64,000 nucleotides of DNA, from the NCBI GenBank assembly GCA_027045875.1, contig JALUAG010000049.1, positions 62,001 to 126,000 on the forward strand, given 5' to 3'. Below the pieces are notes generated by a model, which saw only the letters and a list, made by a program, of their open reading frames with translations, was not told the origin of the DNA and did not search any database. A program made the translations under genes and the position numbers. This DNA is from Alphaproteobacteria bacterium. Lineage in GTDB: Bacteria > Pseudomonadota > Alphaproteobacteria > Geminicoccales > Geminicoccaceae. The stretch's first letter is position 1. Each line of letters begins with the position of its first letter. This document shows positions 42,579 through 52,371 of the stretch, in pieces.

Positions 42579-43537
42579 CCCTCACCGCCCGCCGCATCCA
42601 CGAGGCCCGCCGGCGCATCCGCGGCATCGCGCAGCGGACGCCGCTTCTGCATTCGCCCGCCCTCTCCGCGGCGCTGCCCGGGGAGGTCTTCCTCAAGCTC
42701 GAAAGCGTACAGGAGACCGGCTCCTTCAAGCTCCGCGGCGCCGTCAACCGGATGGCGGTGCTCGCGCCCGAAGAGAGACGCCGCGGGGTGATCACGGTTT
42801 CCACCGGCAACCACGGACGGGCCGTGGCCTACGCCGCGCATCGGATGGGCATTCCCGCCGTGGTCTGTCTCACCGACCGGGTACCGGAGGTGAAGCGGCG
42901 CGCGATCGCCGCGCTCGGGGCCGAAATCCGCATCGCCGGCGCGACCCAGGACGAGGCCGAAGCGGCGGCGCATCGCATCGCCGAGGCGGAGGGGCGGACG
43001 ATGATCCATCCGTTCGACGATCCTCTGGTGATCGCCGGTCAGGGGACGGTCGGGCTCGAGCTCCTCGAGGATTTGCCGGCGCTGGACACGGTGGTGGTGC
43101 CGCTTTCCGGCGGCGGGCTCGCGGGCGGCATCGCGCTCGCCCTCGAGAGCGCCGATCCCGGGATCCGGGTGGTCGGTGTGTCGATGGAACGCGGTGCCGC
43201 CATGTACGAGAGCATCCGTGCGGGTTCGCCCGTCGAGGTCGAGGAATACGAGACCCTGGCGGACTGTCTGAGCGGTGGCATCGGCGCCGACAACCGCTAC
43301 ACCCTCGATCTCTGCCGGCGTCTCCTGGATGCGGTCCATCTCGTGAGCGAGGCGGAGATCGCCGAGGCCCTGCGCTTTCTTTTCCGCGAGGAGCGTCTGG
43401 TGGCCGAGGGCGGGGCGGCGGTGGGCGTGGCGGCCCTTCTGTCGGGCAAGATCTGTCCGTCCCCCACCGATCGTACGGTGGTGGTGATCAGCGGCCGCAA
43501 CATCGACCCCGACCGCCTGCTATCGGTGGTCGGCTGA
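42575..43537 (+). CDS. PLP-dependent threonine dehydratase-like lyase
   Basis: The 320-aa fold-type II PLP enzyme has the PLP lysine in GSFKLRGA, the substrate loop STGNHGRAVA, a Gly-rich phosphate loop SGGGLAGGIALA, and GRNIDPD at the C-terminus. It lacks the ACT regulatory domain of biosynthetic IlvA. Close family members are threo-3-hydroxyaspartate ammonia-lyase and the hydroxyectoine-utilisation enzyme EutB. GTG at 42575 overlaps the aldolase stop. Paired with an aldolase, it may process a hydroxy-amino acid such as 3-hydroxyaspartate formed from glyoxylate and glycine (inference). Confidence 0.85.
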   Translation: MTLTARRIHEARRRIRGIAQRTPLLHSPALSAALPGEVFLKLESVQETGSFKLRGAVNRMAVLAPEERRRGVITVSTGNHGRAVAYAAHRMGIPAVVCLTDRVPEVKRRAIAALGAEIRIAGATQDEAEAAAHRIAEAEGRTMIHPFDDPLVIAGQGTVGLELLEDLPALDTVVVPLSGGGLAGGIALALESADPGIRVVGVSMERGAAMYESIRAGSPVEVEEYETLADCLSGGIGADNRYTLDLCRRLLDAVHLVSEAEIAEALRFLFREERLVAEGGAAVGVAALLSGKICPSPTDRTVVVISGRNIDPDRLLSVVG

Positions 43538-43810
43538 GCCCTCGTCCTCCGCCCGAAACGCGAGCCGTTCTTCGAGGCGACCGATCGGAAGATGCCCGGT
43601 CGACGACCGTCATGAATATTCGGTGACCCTTGCGGGCCTCACGGGACAGCCGCCGTCTCCGGCTCGGGCACCGGGCGACCTCACACGTTCCGGTGACGAT
43701 CGCGCCGGCTCATCTGCCCGTCCTTTCGTGCTCCGTGCTTGACGGTACGGCCTTTGTCGTCATCATCGTTCGGGGGCGCAAGGCGGAGCGGCTACGACGG
43801 GGAGAGGGTG

Positions 43811-44173
43811 GTGGCGCAGGGAGGCCGGCTGACGACCCATGTGCTGGATTTGGTCCGCGGCTGTCCGGCCTGCGGGCTCCGGGTCGATCTCTACCGCATC
43901 GAAGGGGCCGAGCGGGTCCATCTCGCGAGCCTGTTCACCAATGCCGACGGCCGCTTGGACAGCCCGCTCCTCGAGGAGGAGGCGCTGCGCGAAGGGACCT
44001 ACGAGCTCGTCTTCCATGCCGGCGACTATCAGCGCGCGGAGCACATCCAGGTCGGAAAGCCCCTGTTCCTCGAGGAGATCCCGGTCCGCTTCGCGATCAC
44101 CGACGCGAGCCGGCACTACCACGTGCCGCTGCTGCTCTCGGCCTTCGGCTACACGACCTACCGGGGAAGCTGA
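43811..44173 (+). CDS. uraH: 5-hydroxyisourate hydrolase (transthyretin-like, UraH)
   Basis: The 120-aa transthyretin-like enzyme hydrolyses 5-hydroxyisourate to OHCU. The N-terminal motif LTTHVLD, the internal RYHVPL-like HYHVPLLLSAFGYTTYR and the diagnostic C-terminal YRGS are all present. Start GTG at 43811 with GGGGAG upstream gives the usual length; another GTG lies one codon earlier. It acts before UraD and stands just before xdhA, so it belongs to the purine operon. Confidence 0.93.
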   Translation: MAQGGRLTTHVLDLVRGCPACGLRVDLYRIEGAERVHLASLFTNADGRLDSPLLEEEALREGTYELVFHAGDYQRAEHIQVGKPLFLEEIPVRFAITDASRHYHVPLLLSAFGYTTYRGS

Positions 44174-44176
44174 CCC

Positions 44177-45637
44177 TTGCGCCGCCGGCTGCGCTTTCTC
44201 CTCGGCCACGCGCCGCGCGAGCTCGACGAGGTCGAGCCGACCCTGACGGTGCTCGAATATCTGCGCCGCATCGAGCGTCGCCGCGGCACCAAGGAGGGCT
44301 GCGCGGAGGGCGATTGCGGCGCCTGCACCGTCGTCCTGGGCCGTCCGGAGGGCGGGCGCATGGCGTACCGCGCGGTCGACGCCTGCATCCTGCTCCTGCC
44401 GATGCTGGACGGCTGCCAGCTCCTCACGGTCGAGGATCTGCGGATGCCGGACGGATCCCTGCATCCGGTGCAGCGGGCGATGGTCGAGGCCCACGCCTCG
44501 CAGTGCGGCTTCTGCACCCCCGGGTTCGTGATGGCCCTCTACGCCCGTCTCCGGACGCCCGCCGGCGAGCGTCCGCCGCTCACCGACGGGCTCGCCGGCA
44601 ATCTCTGCCGCTGCACGGGATACGGCCCGATCCTGGCGGCCGGGCGCCGGCTCGAGGAGACGCCCGGGGGCGACCATCTCGAGGCGCGCGAAGCGGAAAC
44701 GGTGGCCCTCCTCGAACGCTGGCGGGACGGCGAGACCCTGGCGGTGGGCCGCGGCGGGCGGATGTTCTACGCACCCGCCACGGCCGAGGCTTTGGCCCGC
44801 CTGCTGCTCGAACATCCGGGGGCCACGCTCCTCGGCGGCGCCACCGACGTCGGGCTCTGGATCACCAAGCAGCACCGGCGTCCCTCGCCCATCGTCTGGA
44901 CCGGCCGTGTGCGGGATCTGGCGCGCGTCGAGGAGACGGAGGAGGGCCTCCGCATCGGCGCCGCCGCGACCTATCGCGAGGTGATCGGCCCGCTCGCCTC
45001 CCTCTACCCGGATGCCGATGCCGTGCTGCGCCGTGTGGGCTCGGTGCAGATCCGCAACCTCGGCACCGTCGGCGGCAACATCGCCAACGGTTCGCCCATC
45101 GGCGACAGCCCGCCGCTGCTGATCGCCGCCGGGGCCGAGCTGCTGTTGCGGCGCGGAGAGGCGCGGCGCCGGATGCCGCTCGAGGATTTCTTCCTGGCCT
45201 ACGGCCGCCAGGACCGCCGGCCGGGCGAGTTCGTGGAAGCGGTCGTCGTGCCGAAGCCGGCGCCCGGCACCCTCTTCCGCGCCTACAAGGTGAGCAAGCG
45301 CTTCGACCAGGACATCTCCTCCGTCTGCGCCGCCTTCCGCATCGACCTCGATGACGGTCGCGTAGCGGCCGCCCGGCTCGCCTACGGCGGCATGGCGCCG
45401 GTGCCGAAGCGGGCCACGCGGGCCGAACGGGCGCTCGCCGGGCGACCGTGGAGCCGGGCCACCGTGGAGGCGGCGATGGCGGCGATGGAGCGCGATTTCT
45501 CCCCGATCGACGACTGGCGGGCGAGCGCCGGCTACCGCATGACGGTGGCCCGCAATCTGCTGCTCAGATGCTGGCTCGAGAGTACGGGCGAGATCGATCG
45601 ACGGCTCGACCGGGCGCCGGAGATGGCGAATGCCTGA
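44177..45637 (+). CDS. xdhA: Xanthine dehydrogenase small subunit XdhA
   Basis: The 486-aa subunit carries two 2Fe-2S clusters and FAD. The plant-type cluster is in GCAEGDCGACTVVLG and the second in CGFCTPG with CRCTGYGPI. The FAD domain begins near residue 195 (GGATDVGLWITKQHR, GTVGGNIANGSPIGD). It moves electrons from the molybdenum centre to NAD+. The start is TTG at 44177, two bases after the uraH stop; no other start fits the family N-terminus. The stop overlaps the xdhB start. Confidence 0.93.
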   Translation: MRRRLRFLLGHAPRELDEVEPTLTVLEYLRRIERRRGTKEGCAEGDCGACTVVLGRPEGGRMAYRAVDACILLLPMLDGCQLLTVEDLRMPDGSLHPVQRAMVEAHASQCGFCTPGFVMALYARLRTPAGERPPLTDGLAGNLCRCTGYGPILAAGRRLEETPGGDHLEAREAETVALLERWRDGETLAVGRGGRMFYAPATAEALARLLLEHPGATLLGGATDVGLWITKQHRRPSPIVWTGRVRDLARVEETEEGLRIGAAATYREVIGPLASLYPDADAVLRRVGSVQIRNLGTVGGNIANGSPIGDSPPLLIAAGAELLLRRGEARRRMPLEDFFLAYGRQDRRPGEFVEAVVVPKPAPGTLFRAYKVSKRFDQDISSVCAAFRIDLDDGRVAAARLAYGGMAPVPKRATRAERALAGRPWSRATVEAAMAAMERDFSPIDDWRASAGYRMTVARNLLLRCWLESTGEIDRRLDRAPEMANA

Positions 45638-47957
45638 CACGCCGCGCCGCATCGTCCATCGGCCACTGCCCCACGACAGCGCCGCGGCGCATGTGACGGG
45701 CGAGGCGGTCTACATCGACGACATCCCGGAGCCCGCCGGCACCCTCGAGATCCACCTCGCCCGTGCCCCCTGGACCCATGCCGAGCTCCTCGCGCTGGAT
45801 CTCGAGCCCGTGCGCCGCACGCCCGGCGTCGTCTGCGCCCTCGGCGCCGCCGACATCCCGGGGATCAATGACATCGGACCCACCCACCGGCACGACGATC
45901 CGGTGTTCGCCGAGGGGCGGGTGATGTTCTGGGGTCAGCCGCTGTTCGCGGTCGCCGCCGAACGGCTCGAGACCGCGCGCGAGGCGGCGGCGCGGGCGCG
46001 GATCGAGGCACGGCCCCTGCCGCCCGTGCTGACGATCGAGGAGGCCCGTCGGCGCGGCGATCTCGTCACCGAGGGGCTGGTGCTCGAGCGTGGCGAGGTG
46101 GCGCGCGGGCTCCGCGAGGCCCCGCACCGCCTCGCCGGCCGGATGACCATCGGCGGCCAGGATCACTTCTACCTCGAGGGCCAGGTGGCGCTGGCGCTGC
46201 CCGGCGAGGAGGGGGAGATGCGGGTCTGGTCCTCGACCCAGCACCCCTCCGAGGTGCAGCAGATGATCGCCCGCGTGCTGGGTATCGCCGCCCACCGGGT
46301 AACGGTCGTGGTGCGGCGGATGGGCGGTGGCTTCGGTGGCAAGGAGACCCAGGCGAGCCAGTTCGCCTGCATCGCCGCCCTCGTGGCGGCGGTCACGGGA
46401 CGGCCGGCCAAGCTGCGCCTCGATCGCGACACCGACATGATCGTCACCGGCAAGCGCCACGATTTCCTCGTCGATTACGAGGTCGGCTTCGACGAGGACG
46501 GGCGCATCCGTGCGGTGAAGATGGACCTCGCCGCCCGCTGCGGCTTCTCCGCCGATCTCTCGGGACCGGTCACCGACCGCGCCCTGTTCCATGCCGACAA
46601 CTGCTACTTCTATCCCGCGGTGCGGCTCGAATCCTTTCCCTGTCGCACCAACACCGTTTCCAACACGGCCTTCCGCGGCTTCGGCGGCCCGCAGGGGATG
46701 CTGGCCGCCGAGCGGGTGATCGAGGAGGTGGCCTTCGCCACCGGGCTCGATCCGCTCGAGGTGCGGCGGCGCAACTTCTACGGTGGCGAGGGGCGCGACC
46801 TCACCCCCTACCACATGCGGGTCGAGGAACGGGTCTTCGCCGAGATCGTGGAACGGCTCGCGGCGGAGGCCGATTATGCCGAAAGGCGTGCCGCGATCCG
46901 CGTCTTCAACCGGGAGAACGCCTGGTTCCGCCGGGGTCTGGCCCTCACCCCGGTCAAGTTCGGCATCGCCTTCACCGCCACCTGGTACAACCAGGCGGGC
47001 GCCCTCCTCCACATCTACCGCGACGGCAGCGTCCAGCTCAATCACGGCGGCACCGAGATGGGGCAGGGGCTGCACGTCAAGGTGGCCCAGGTGGTGGCGG
47101 AGGAACTCGGCCTGCCGATGGAGCGCATCGCCGTCGCCGCCACCAGCACCGGCCGCGTGCCCAACACCTCGGCCACCGCCGCCTCCTCGGGCTCGGATCT
47201 GAACGGCATGGCGGCGCTCGCGGCGGCCCGCACCCTCAAGCGTCGCCTGATCGCCCACATCGCGGATCGCTGGGGGGTGGGGGAACGGGAGGTCGAATGG
47301 CTGCCCGGCCGCGTGCGCGCCGGTAGGCGGGAGACGACCTTCGAGGCGCTGGTGGAGGACGCCTATCGGGCCCGGGTCTCCCTGTCCGCCACCGGCTTCT
47401 ACCGGACGCCCAAGATCCACTGGGACCGCAGCGCGGGCCGCGGCCGGCCGTTCCTCTATTTCGCCTGCGGCGCCGCGGTGAGCGAGGTGGTCGTCGATCT
47501 CCTCACGGGCGAGTACCGGGTCGAGCGGGTGGACATCCTCCACGACGTCGGCGACTCCCTGAACCCGGCCATCGACCTCGGCCAGATCGAGGGCGGCTTC
47601 GTCCAGGGCATGGGCTGGCTCACCACCGAGGAGCTCTCGTGGGATGCCGAGGGCCGGTTGCGCACCCACGCCCCTTCCACTTACAAGATCCCGGCCTGCG
47701 GCGACCGGCCGCGAGTTTTCAACATCCGCCGGCTCGAAGGCCGCCCGAACAGGGAGGAGACCATCTACCGCTCCAAGGCGGTGGGAGAACCGCCCCTGAT
47801 GCTCGCGATTTCCGTCCTCCACGCGCTGTCGGACGCGGTGGCCAGCGTCGCCGATCACCGCATCTGTCCGCGGCTCGATCCGCCGGCGACACCGGAGCGG
47901 GTGCTCGAGGCCGTCGATCGTCTGCGCGAGGCGGCGTCGCGGATGGCGGCGGAGTAG
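45630..47957 (+). CDS. xdhB: Xanthine dehydrogenase molybdopterin subunit XdhB
   Basis: The 775-aa molybdenum-binding subunit hydroxylates hypoxanthine and xanthine to urate. Motifs include QDHFYLEGQVALAL, MGGGFGGKETQA, TAFRGFGGPQGML and the catalytic Glu in KAVGEPPLMLAIS. It overlaps xdhA by eight bases and is followed by xdhC after nine bases. It is one of two molybdoenzymes in the window; unlike IdrA its centre needs a terminal sulfido ligand, which explains the xdhC neighbour. Confidence 0.94.
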   Translation: MPDTPRRIVHRPLPHDSAAAHVTGEAVYIDDIPEPAGTLEIHLARAPWTHAELLALDLEPVRRTPGVVCALGAADIPGINDIGPTHRHDDPVFAEGRVMFWGQPLFAVAAERLETAREAAARARIEARPLPPVLTIEEARRRGDLVTEGLVLERGEVARGLREAPHRLAGRMTIGGQDHFYLEGQVALALPGEEGEMRVWSSTQHPSEVQQMIARVLGIAAHRVTVVVRRMGGGFGGKETQASQFACIAALVAAVTGRPAKLRLDRDTDMIVTGKRHDFLVDYEVGFDEDGRIRAVKMDLAARCGFSADLSGPVTDRALFHADNCYFYPAVRLESFPCRTNTVSNTAFRGFGGPQGMLAAERVIEEVAFATGLDPLEVRRRNFYGGEGRDLTPYHMRVEERVFAEIVERLAAEADYAERRAAIRVFNRENAWFRRGLALTPVKFGIAFTATWYNQAGALLHIYRDGSVQLNHGGTEMGQGLHVKVAQVVAEELGLPMERIAVAATSTGRVPNTSATAASSGSDLNGMAALAAARTLKRRLIAHIADRWGVGEREVEWLPGRVRAGRRETTFEALVEDAYRARVSLSATGFYRTPKIHWDRSAGRGRPFLYFACGAAVSEVVVDLLTGEYRVERVDILHDVGDSLNPAIDLGQIEGGFVQGMGWLTTEELSWDAEGRLRTHAPSTYKIPACGDRPRVFNIRRLEGRPNREETIYRSKAVGEPPLMLAISVLHALSDAVASVADHRICPRLDPPATPERVLEAVDRLREAASRMAAE

Positions 47958-47966
47958 GAGCGGGCG

Positions 47967-48788
47967 ATGCCGAGCCGTCCCGACCCCGGCGCCGATCCGG
48001 TCGTGCTCGTGCGGGTGGCCGAGGTGCTGGGCTCGGCGCCGCGCGAGGCGGGAGCCGCGATGCTGGTGGGACCGGACGACGGCGAGGGGACCATCGGCGG
48101 CGGTGCCCTCGAATGGCGGGCGCAGGCGATCGCCCGCGAGATGCTGGCCACCGGCGAGGCATCCCGGCGGGTCACCCTGCCGCTGGGACCGGCCCTCGGG
48201 CAGTGCTGCGGCGGCCAGGTGACGCTCGCGTTTACCCTCACGACGCGCGAGGCGGGGCGGGCGGCGCTCGACGAGGCGGTCGGCGATCTCCCCTTGGTCG
48301 CCCTCTACGGTGCCGGTCATGTGGGGCGGGCGGTGGCGCGCATCCTCGGCGAGCTGCCCTGTCGCCTGCTCTGGTTCGATCCGAGGCCCGGGATGTTCCC
48401 CGCCGGCCTGCCGGCGCGGGTGCGGACGCGGCGGCTGGACATGCCCGAGGCGGCGGTGGCGGCGGTGCCGGGCGACGCCTTCCATCTCGTGATGACCCAC
48501 AGCCATCCCCTCGATCTGGCGCTCACCGAGGCGGTGCTGCGGCGCGGCGATTTCGCCTGGCTCGGGCTCATCGGTTCGCGCACCAAGCGGGCGCGCTTCG
48601 CGCGTCGTCTGCGGGCCGCCGGGATCGGCGAGGATCTGCTGGCCCGGCTCGTCTGCCCGATCGGTGTTTCGGGGATCCGCGGCAAGCGGCCCGCAGTGAT
48701 CGCCGTTGCGGTGGCGGCCCAGCTCCTGCTCGCCTTCGAGGCGTGGGCTGTCCGGCACCGGCTGCGGCAGCCGGAGGTCGCCGGATGA
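47967..48788 (+). CDS. xdhC: Xanthine dehydrogenase accessory protein XdhC
   Basis: The 273-aa chaperone binds molybdenum cofactor and helps its sulfuration and insertion into XdhB. The N-terminal XdhC/CoxI domain has the Cys of LGQCCGGQV. The C-terminal Rossmann domain has ALYGAGHVGRAVARIL and WLGLIGSRTKRARF. The stop overlaps the start of the ABC ATPase gene by four bases, joining the dehydrogenase and transporter into one transcript. Confidence 0.93.
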   Translation: MPSRPDPGADPVVLVRVAEVLGSAPREAGAAMLVGPDDGEGTIGGGALEWRAQAIAREMLATGEASRRVTLPLGPALGQCCGGQVTLAFTLTTREAGRAALDEAVGDLPLVALYGAGHVGRAVARILGELPCRLLWFDPRPGMFPAGLPARVRTRRLDMPEAAVAAVPGDAFHLVMTHSHPLDLALTEAVLRRGDFAWLGLIGSRTKRARFARRLRAAGIGEDLLARLVCPIGVSGIRGKRPAVIAVAVAAQLLLAFEAWAVRHRLRQPEVAG

Positions 48789-50317
48789 GCGCGCCGCCGA
48801 ACCGCCTCGAACTGCGCGGCATCACCAAGCGCTTTCCCGGCGTGCTCGCCAACGACCGTGTCGATCTCGCGGTGCGCCCCGGCGAGATCCATGCGCTCTT
48901 GGGCGAGAACGGCGCCGGCAAGAGCACCCTCGTCAAGATCGTCTACGGCGTCCTGCAGCCGGACGAGGGCGAGATCCTGTGGGAGGGCAGGCGGGTCGAG
49001 ATCCGCAGCCCCCATCAGGCGCGGCGCCTCGGCATCGGCATGGTGTTCCAGCATTTCACGCTGTTCGAGGCCCTGAGCGTGCGCGAGAACATCGCCCTCG
49101 GTCTCGAGGAGCGATACGAGCGGGGGGAGCTCGAACGGCGCATCCGCGAGGTCTCCGAGGGCTACGGCCTGCCGCTCGATCCCGACCGCGACGTCCACAC
49201 CCTGTCGGTGGGAGAACGCCAGCGCATCGAGATCCTGCGCTGCCTCCTCCAGAACCCGAGGCTCCTGGTGATGGACGAACCCACCTCGGTACTCACGCCG
49301 CAGGAGGTCGACCGCCTGTTCGCGACCCTGCGCCGGCTCGCCGCCGAGGGCTGTTCCATCCTCTACATCAGCCACAAGCTCGAGGAGGTGAAAGCGCTCT
49401 GCGAGCGGGCCACCATCCTGCGCGGCGGCCGTGTGGTGGCGGTCTGCGATCCGCGGGTGGAGACCGCGCGCAGCATGGCGGAGACCATGGTCGGCGCCGC
49501 CATCCGCGAGCCGGCGCGGCCGGCCGGCCGCCTCAAGCGGGCGCCCCGGCTCCTGGTCGACCGTCTGTCGCTGGAGCCGGAAGACCCGTTCGGCACCGCC
49601 CTTCGGGACATCACCTTCCTCGTCCGCCGCGGCGAGATCTTCGGCATCGCCGGTGTCGCCGGCAACGGTCAGGACGAGCTCCTCGCCGCCCTCTCGGGGG
49701 AGCGCCCGGCGCCGAAACCGGAGATGGTCCGTATCGGCGATGCCCGGGTCGGCCGTCTGGGTCCCACCGCGCGGCGCCGTCTCGGCCTGTGCGTCATCCC
49801 CGAGGAGCGCAACGGTCATGCCGCGGTGCCCGAACTGACGCTCACCGAGAACGCGCTGCTGTCCGCCCACGGCCGCCTGCAGCTCCTGCGCCTCGGCTTC
49901 GTGCGCCGGCGGGCGGTGGCCGCCTTCGCCCGTCGCATCGTCGAGCGGTTCGACGTGCGCACGCCCGGCATCGAGGTCACCGCGGGCAGTCTCTCCGGCG
50001 GCAACCTGCAGAAGTTCGTGGTCGGCCGCGAGATCCTCCAGAACCCGGAGGTGCTGATCGCCGCCCAGCCCACCTGGGGCGTCGATGCGGGCGCCGCGGT
50101 GGCGATCCACGCGGCGCTTCTGGAGCTGGCCGAGCGGGGCACCGCGGTGCTCGTGATCTCCCAGGATCTCGACGAGCTGCTGGCGCTCACCGATCGCCTC
50201 GCCGTCATCCACGCCGGCCGCCTCTCGCGCAGTTTCGAGACGCGGGATGTGGAGATCGCACGGATCGGCATGCTGATGGCGGGAGTGGAAGAACCGGCGC
50301 CGGCGGAGGCGAGCTGA
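48785..50317 (+). CDS. Nucleobase/nucleoside ABC importer, ATP-binding protein
   Basis: The 510-aa product holds two fused ABC domains. The first has Walker A GENGAGKST, signature LSVGERQRIEI and Walker B LLVMDEPT. The second has a degenerate P-loop (GVAGNGQDELL) and signature LSGGNLQKF with VLIAAQPT, as in sugar and BMP-type nucleoside importers. With the two permeases and a BMP-family binding protein it forms a complete importer of the purine nucleoside/nucleobase type. The start overlaps xdhC. Confidence 0.92.
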   Translation: MSAPPNRLELRGITKRFPGVLANDRVDLAVRPGEIHALLGENGAGKSTLVKIVYGVLQPDEGEILWEGRRVEIRSPHQARRLGIGMVFQHFTLFEALSVRENIALGLEERYERGELERRIREVSEGYGLPLDPDRDVHTLSVGERQRIEILRCLLQNPRLLVMDEPTSVLTPQEVDRLFATLRRLAAEGCSILYISHKLEEVKALCERATILRGGRVVAVCDPRVETARSMAETMVGAAIREPARPAGRLKRAPRLLVDRLSLEPEDPFGTALRDITFLVRRGEIFGIAGVAGNGQDELLAALSGERPAPKPEMVRIGDARVGRLGPTARRRLGLCVIPEERNGHAAVPELTLTENALLSAHGRLQLLRLGFVRRRAVAAFARRIVERFDVRTPGIEVTAGSLSGGNLQKFVVGREILQNPEVLIAAQPTWGVDAGAAVAIHAALLELAERGTAVLVISQDLDELLALTDRLAVIHAGRLSRSFETRDVEIARIGMLMAGVEEPAPAEAS

Positions 50318-50321
50318 GCAC

Positions 50322-51401
50322 ATGCTGAGGATCGAGGCCCGTCCCGAACCGTCCCGGCGGATGCTCCTCGCGACGCCGTTCCTGGCGGTGCTGCTGACCG
50401 TCGTCAGCGGTGCGCTGCTCTTCGCCCTGCTCGGCCGCGACCCGCTCGTGAGCCTGCACGCCTTCTTCGTCACCCCGGTCTCCAGCCTCTACGGGCTCGG
50501 CGAGCTCGGTCTCAAGGCCACGCCCCTGATCCTGATCGGGATCGGGCTCGCCGCCGGCTTCCGCGCCAACGTCTGGAACATCGGTGCCGAGGGGCAGCTC
50601 GTTCTCGGGGCCGTCTGCGGCGGCGGCGTGGCGCTCTGGTTCTGGGAGGTGGACGCGCCCTGGGTGTTCCCGCTGATGGTGGTGGCGGCGGTGGCCGGCG
50701 GCATGGCCTGGGCGGCGATCCCGGCCTTCCTCAAGACCCGGCTCGAGGTCAACGAGATCCTGGTCAGCCTGATGCTGACCTATGTCGCGGTGCTGCTGCT
50801 GTCGGCCCTCGTCTACGGGCCCTGGAAGGATCCCGAGGGCTTCAACTTCCCCCAGTCGCGGATGTTCGGGGAGGCCGCACTGATGCCGCCCGTGGTGGAG
50901 GGGACGCGCCTGCACGCCGGCATCCTCGTGGCCCTCGCGGTGGCGCTCGCCGCCTGGCTGTGGCAGGCCCGTACCCTTTCGGGCTTCACCCTCAAGGTGG
51001 TGGGCCTCGCTCCCGCCGCCGCCCGCTTCGCCGGTTTCGAGCGGCGGCGCACCGTCTGGCTCACGCTCCTGCTGGGCGGCGGGCTCGCCGGGCTCGCCGG
51101 GCTGTTCGAGGTCGCCGGTCCGATCGGCCAGCTCGTGCCCCAGGTCTCGCCCGGCTACGGCTTCACCGCCATCATCGTGGCCTTCCTCGGGCGGCTCCAT
51201 CCCGTGGGCGTCGTCCTCGCGGCCCTCCTGGTGGCGCTCTCCTACATCGGTGGCGAGACGGCGCAGATCGAGGCCGGACTGCCGCAGGCGGTGACCGGCG
51301 TGTTCCAGGGGATGCTGCTGTTCTTCCTGCTGGCCACCGACTTCCTGATCCGCTACCGGCTGCGTCCGGTGGCACGACGACGGGGTGCGGAAGGCAGGTG
51401 A
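50322..51401 (+). CDS. BMP-type ABC importer, permease 1
   Basis: The 359-aa inner-membrane permease has about eight to ten helices and the family landmark NIGAEGQLVLGAVCGG. A cytoplasmic coupling loop reads LKVVGLAPAAARFAGF. It pairs with the next permease to form the channel of the purine importer. It lies four bases after the ATPase gene. Confidence 0.92.
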   Translation: MLRIEARPEPSRRMLLATPFLAVLLTVVSGALLFALLGRDPLVSLHAFFVTPVSSLYGLGELGLKATPLILIGIGLAAGFRANVWNIGAEGQLVLGAVCGGGVALWFWEVDAPWVFPLMVVAAVAGGMAWAAIPAFLKTRLEVNEILVSLMLTYVAVLLLSALVYGPWKDPEGFNFPQSRMFGEAALMPPVVEGTRLHAGILVALAVALAAWLWQARTLSGFTLKVVGLAPAAARFAGFERRRTVWLTLLLGGGLAGLAGLFEVAGPIGQLVPQVSPGYGFTAIIVAFLGRLHPVGVVLAALLVALSYIGGETAQIEAGLPQAVTGVFQGMLLFFLLATDFLIRYRLRPVARRRGAEGR

Positions 51402-51403
51402 GC

Positions 51404-52327
51404 ATGGATCCGATCGTCGCCACCACCGTGAGCGTGATCAGTGCGGCAACGCCGCTCCTCCTGGCGGCCAACGGCGAGCTCGTCGCCGAGAAGGCGGGCG
51501 TACTCAATCTCGGGGTCGAGGGGATGATGCTGGTGGGTGCGGTGAGCGGCTTCGCCGTGACGCTTATCACCGGCAGCGCCACCCTCGGCATCCTCGCCGC
51601 CGCCTCGGCCGGGGCCCTGCTGGCGCTCCTCTTCGGTCTCCTCACCCTCGGCCTGATGGCCAATCAGGTGGCCACCGGGCTCGCCCTCACCATCTTCGGC
51701 GTCGGCGTCTCCTCGCTGGTCGGAGCGGGCTTCGTCGGCACCCCGGTGGAGCGGCTCCCCCGGCTCGACATCCCGGGCCTGAGCGATCTCCCGGTTCTCG
51801 GCCCGCTGCTCTTCGGCCACGACGCCCTCGTCTATCTGTCGGTGGCGATGGTGGCCCTCACCGCCTGGTTCCTCGGCCGCACCCGCGCCGGCATGATCCT
51901 CAGAGCCTGCGGCGAGAACGACGAAGCGGCGCACGCCCTGGGCTATCCGGTGATCGCGGTGCGCTTCGCGGCGGTGCTGTTCGGCGGCGTGATGAGCGGG
52001 CTCGCCGGCGCCTTCCTCTCGCTTTCCTACACGCCCATGTGGGTGGAGGCGATGACCGCCGGGCGTGGCTGGATCGCCCTCGCCCTCGTGGTGTTCGCCG
52101 CCTGGCGGCCGTGGCGCCTGCTGATCGGCGCCTATCTTTTCGGCGGCGTCACCATCCTCCAGCTCCACGCCCAGGGGCTCGGGCTGTTCGCCGTCCCCTC
52201 GCAGGTCTTGTCGATGCTGCCCTATCTCGCCACCATCCTGGTCCTGACGCTGATCGCCGCGGGATCCGGGCGTCGCCGGCTGGACGCGCCGGCCTGCCTG
52301 GGCAGACCCTTCCGTCCGCCGGCCTGA
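51404..52327 (+). CDS. BMP-type ABC importer, permease 2
   Basis: The 307-aa permease has the landmark [18 protein letters not shown] and the coupling-loop motif [16 protein letters not shown]. It has about eight to nine helices. It starts two bases after the stop of permease 1, so their translation is coupled. It is the second half of the channel, as in YufP/YufQ-type guanosine transporters. Confidence 0.92.
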   Translation: MDPIVATTVSVISAATPLLLAANGELVAEKAGVLNLGVEGMMLVGAVSGFAVTLITGSATLGILAAASAGALLALLFGLLTLGLMANQVATGLALTIFGVGVSSLVGAGFVGTPVERLPRLDIPGLSDLPVLGPLLFGHDALVYLSVAMVALTAWFLGRTRAGMILRACGENDEAAHALGYPVIAVRFAAVLFGGVMSGLAGAFLSLSYTPMWVEAMTAGRGWIALALVVFAAWRPWRLLIGAYLFGGVTILQLHAQGLGLFAVPSQVLSMLPYLATILVLTLIAAGSGRRRLDAPACLGRPFRPPA

Positions 52328-52371
52328 ACCGTGCGAGGATTTCCGATCGTCCCCAAGCAAGGAGGAAGCCG

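Noticed and set aside
43538-43810. A possible short gene in the gap before uraH
   Set aside because: Frames there have no ribosome site or protein-like composition; it is more likely a promoter region.
45564-48758. A 1064-codon minus-strand frame opposite xdhB and xdhC
   Set aside because: Antisense to strong XdhB/XdhC motifs; composition is His/Arg/Gly-rich without domains.
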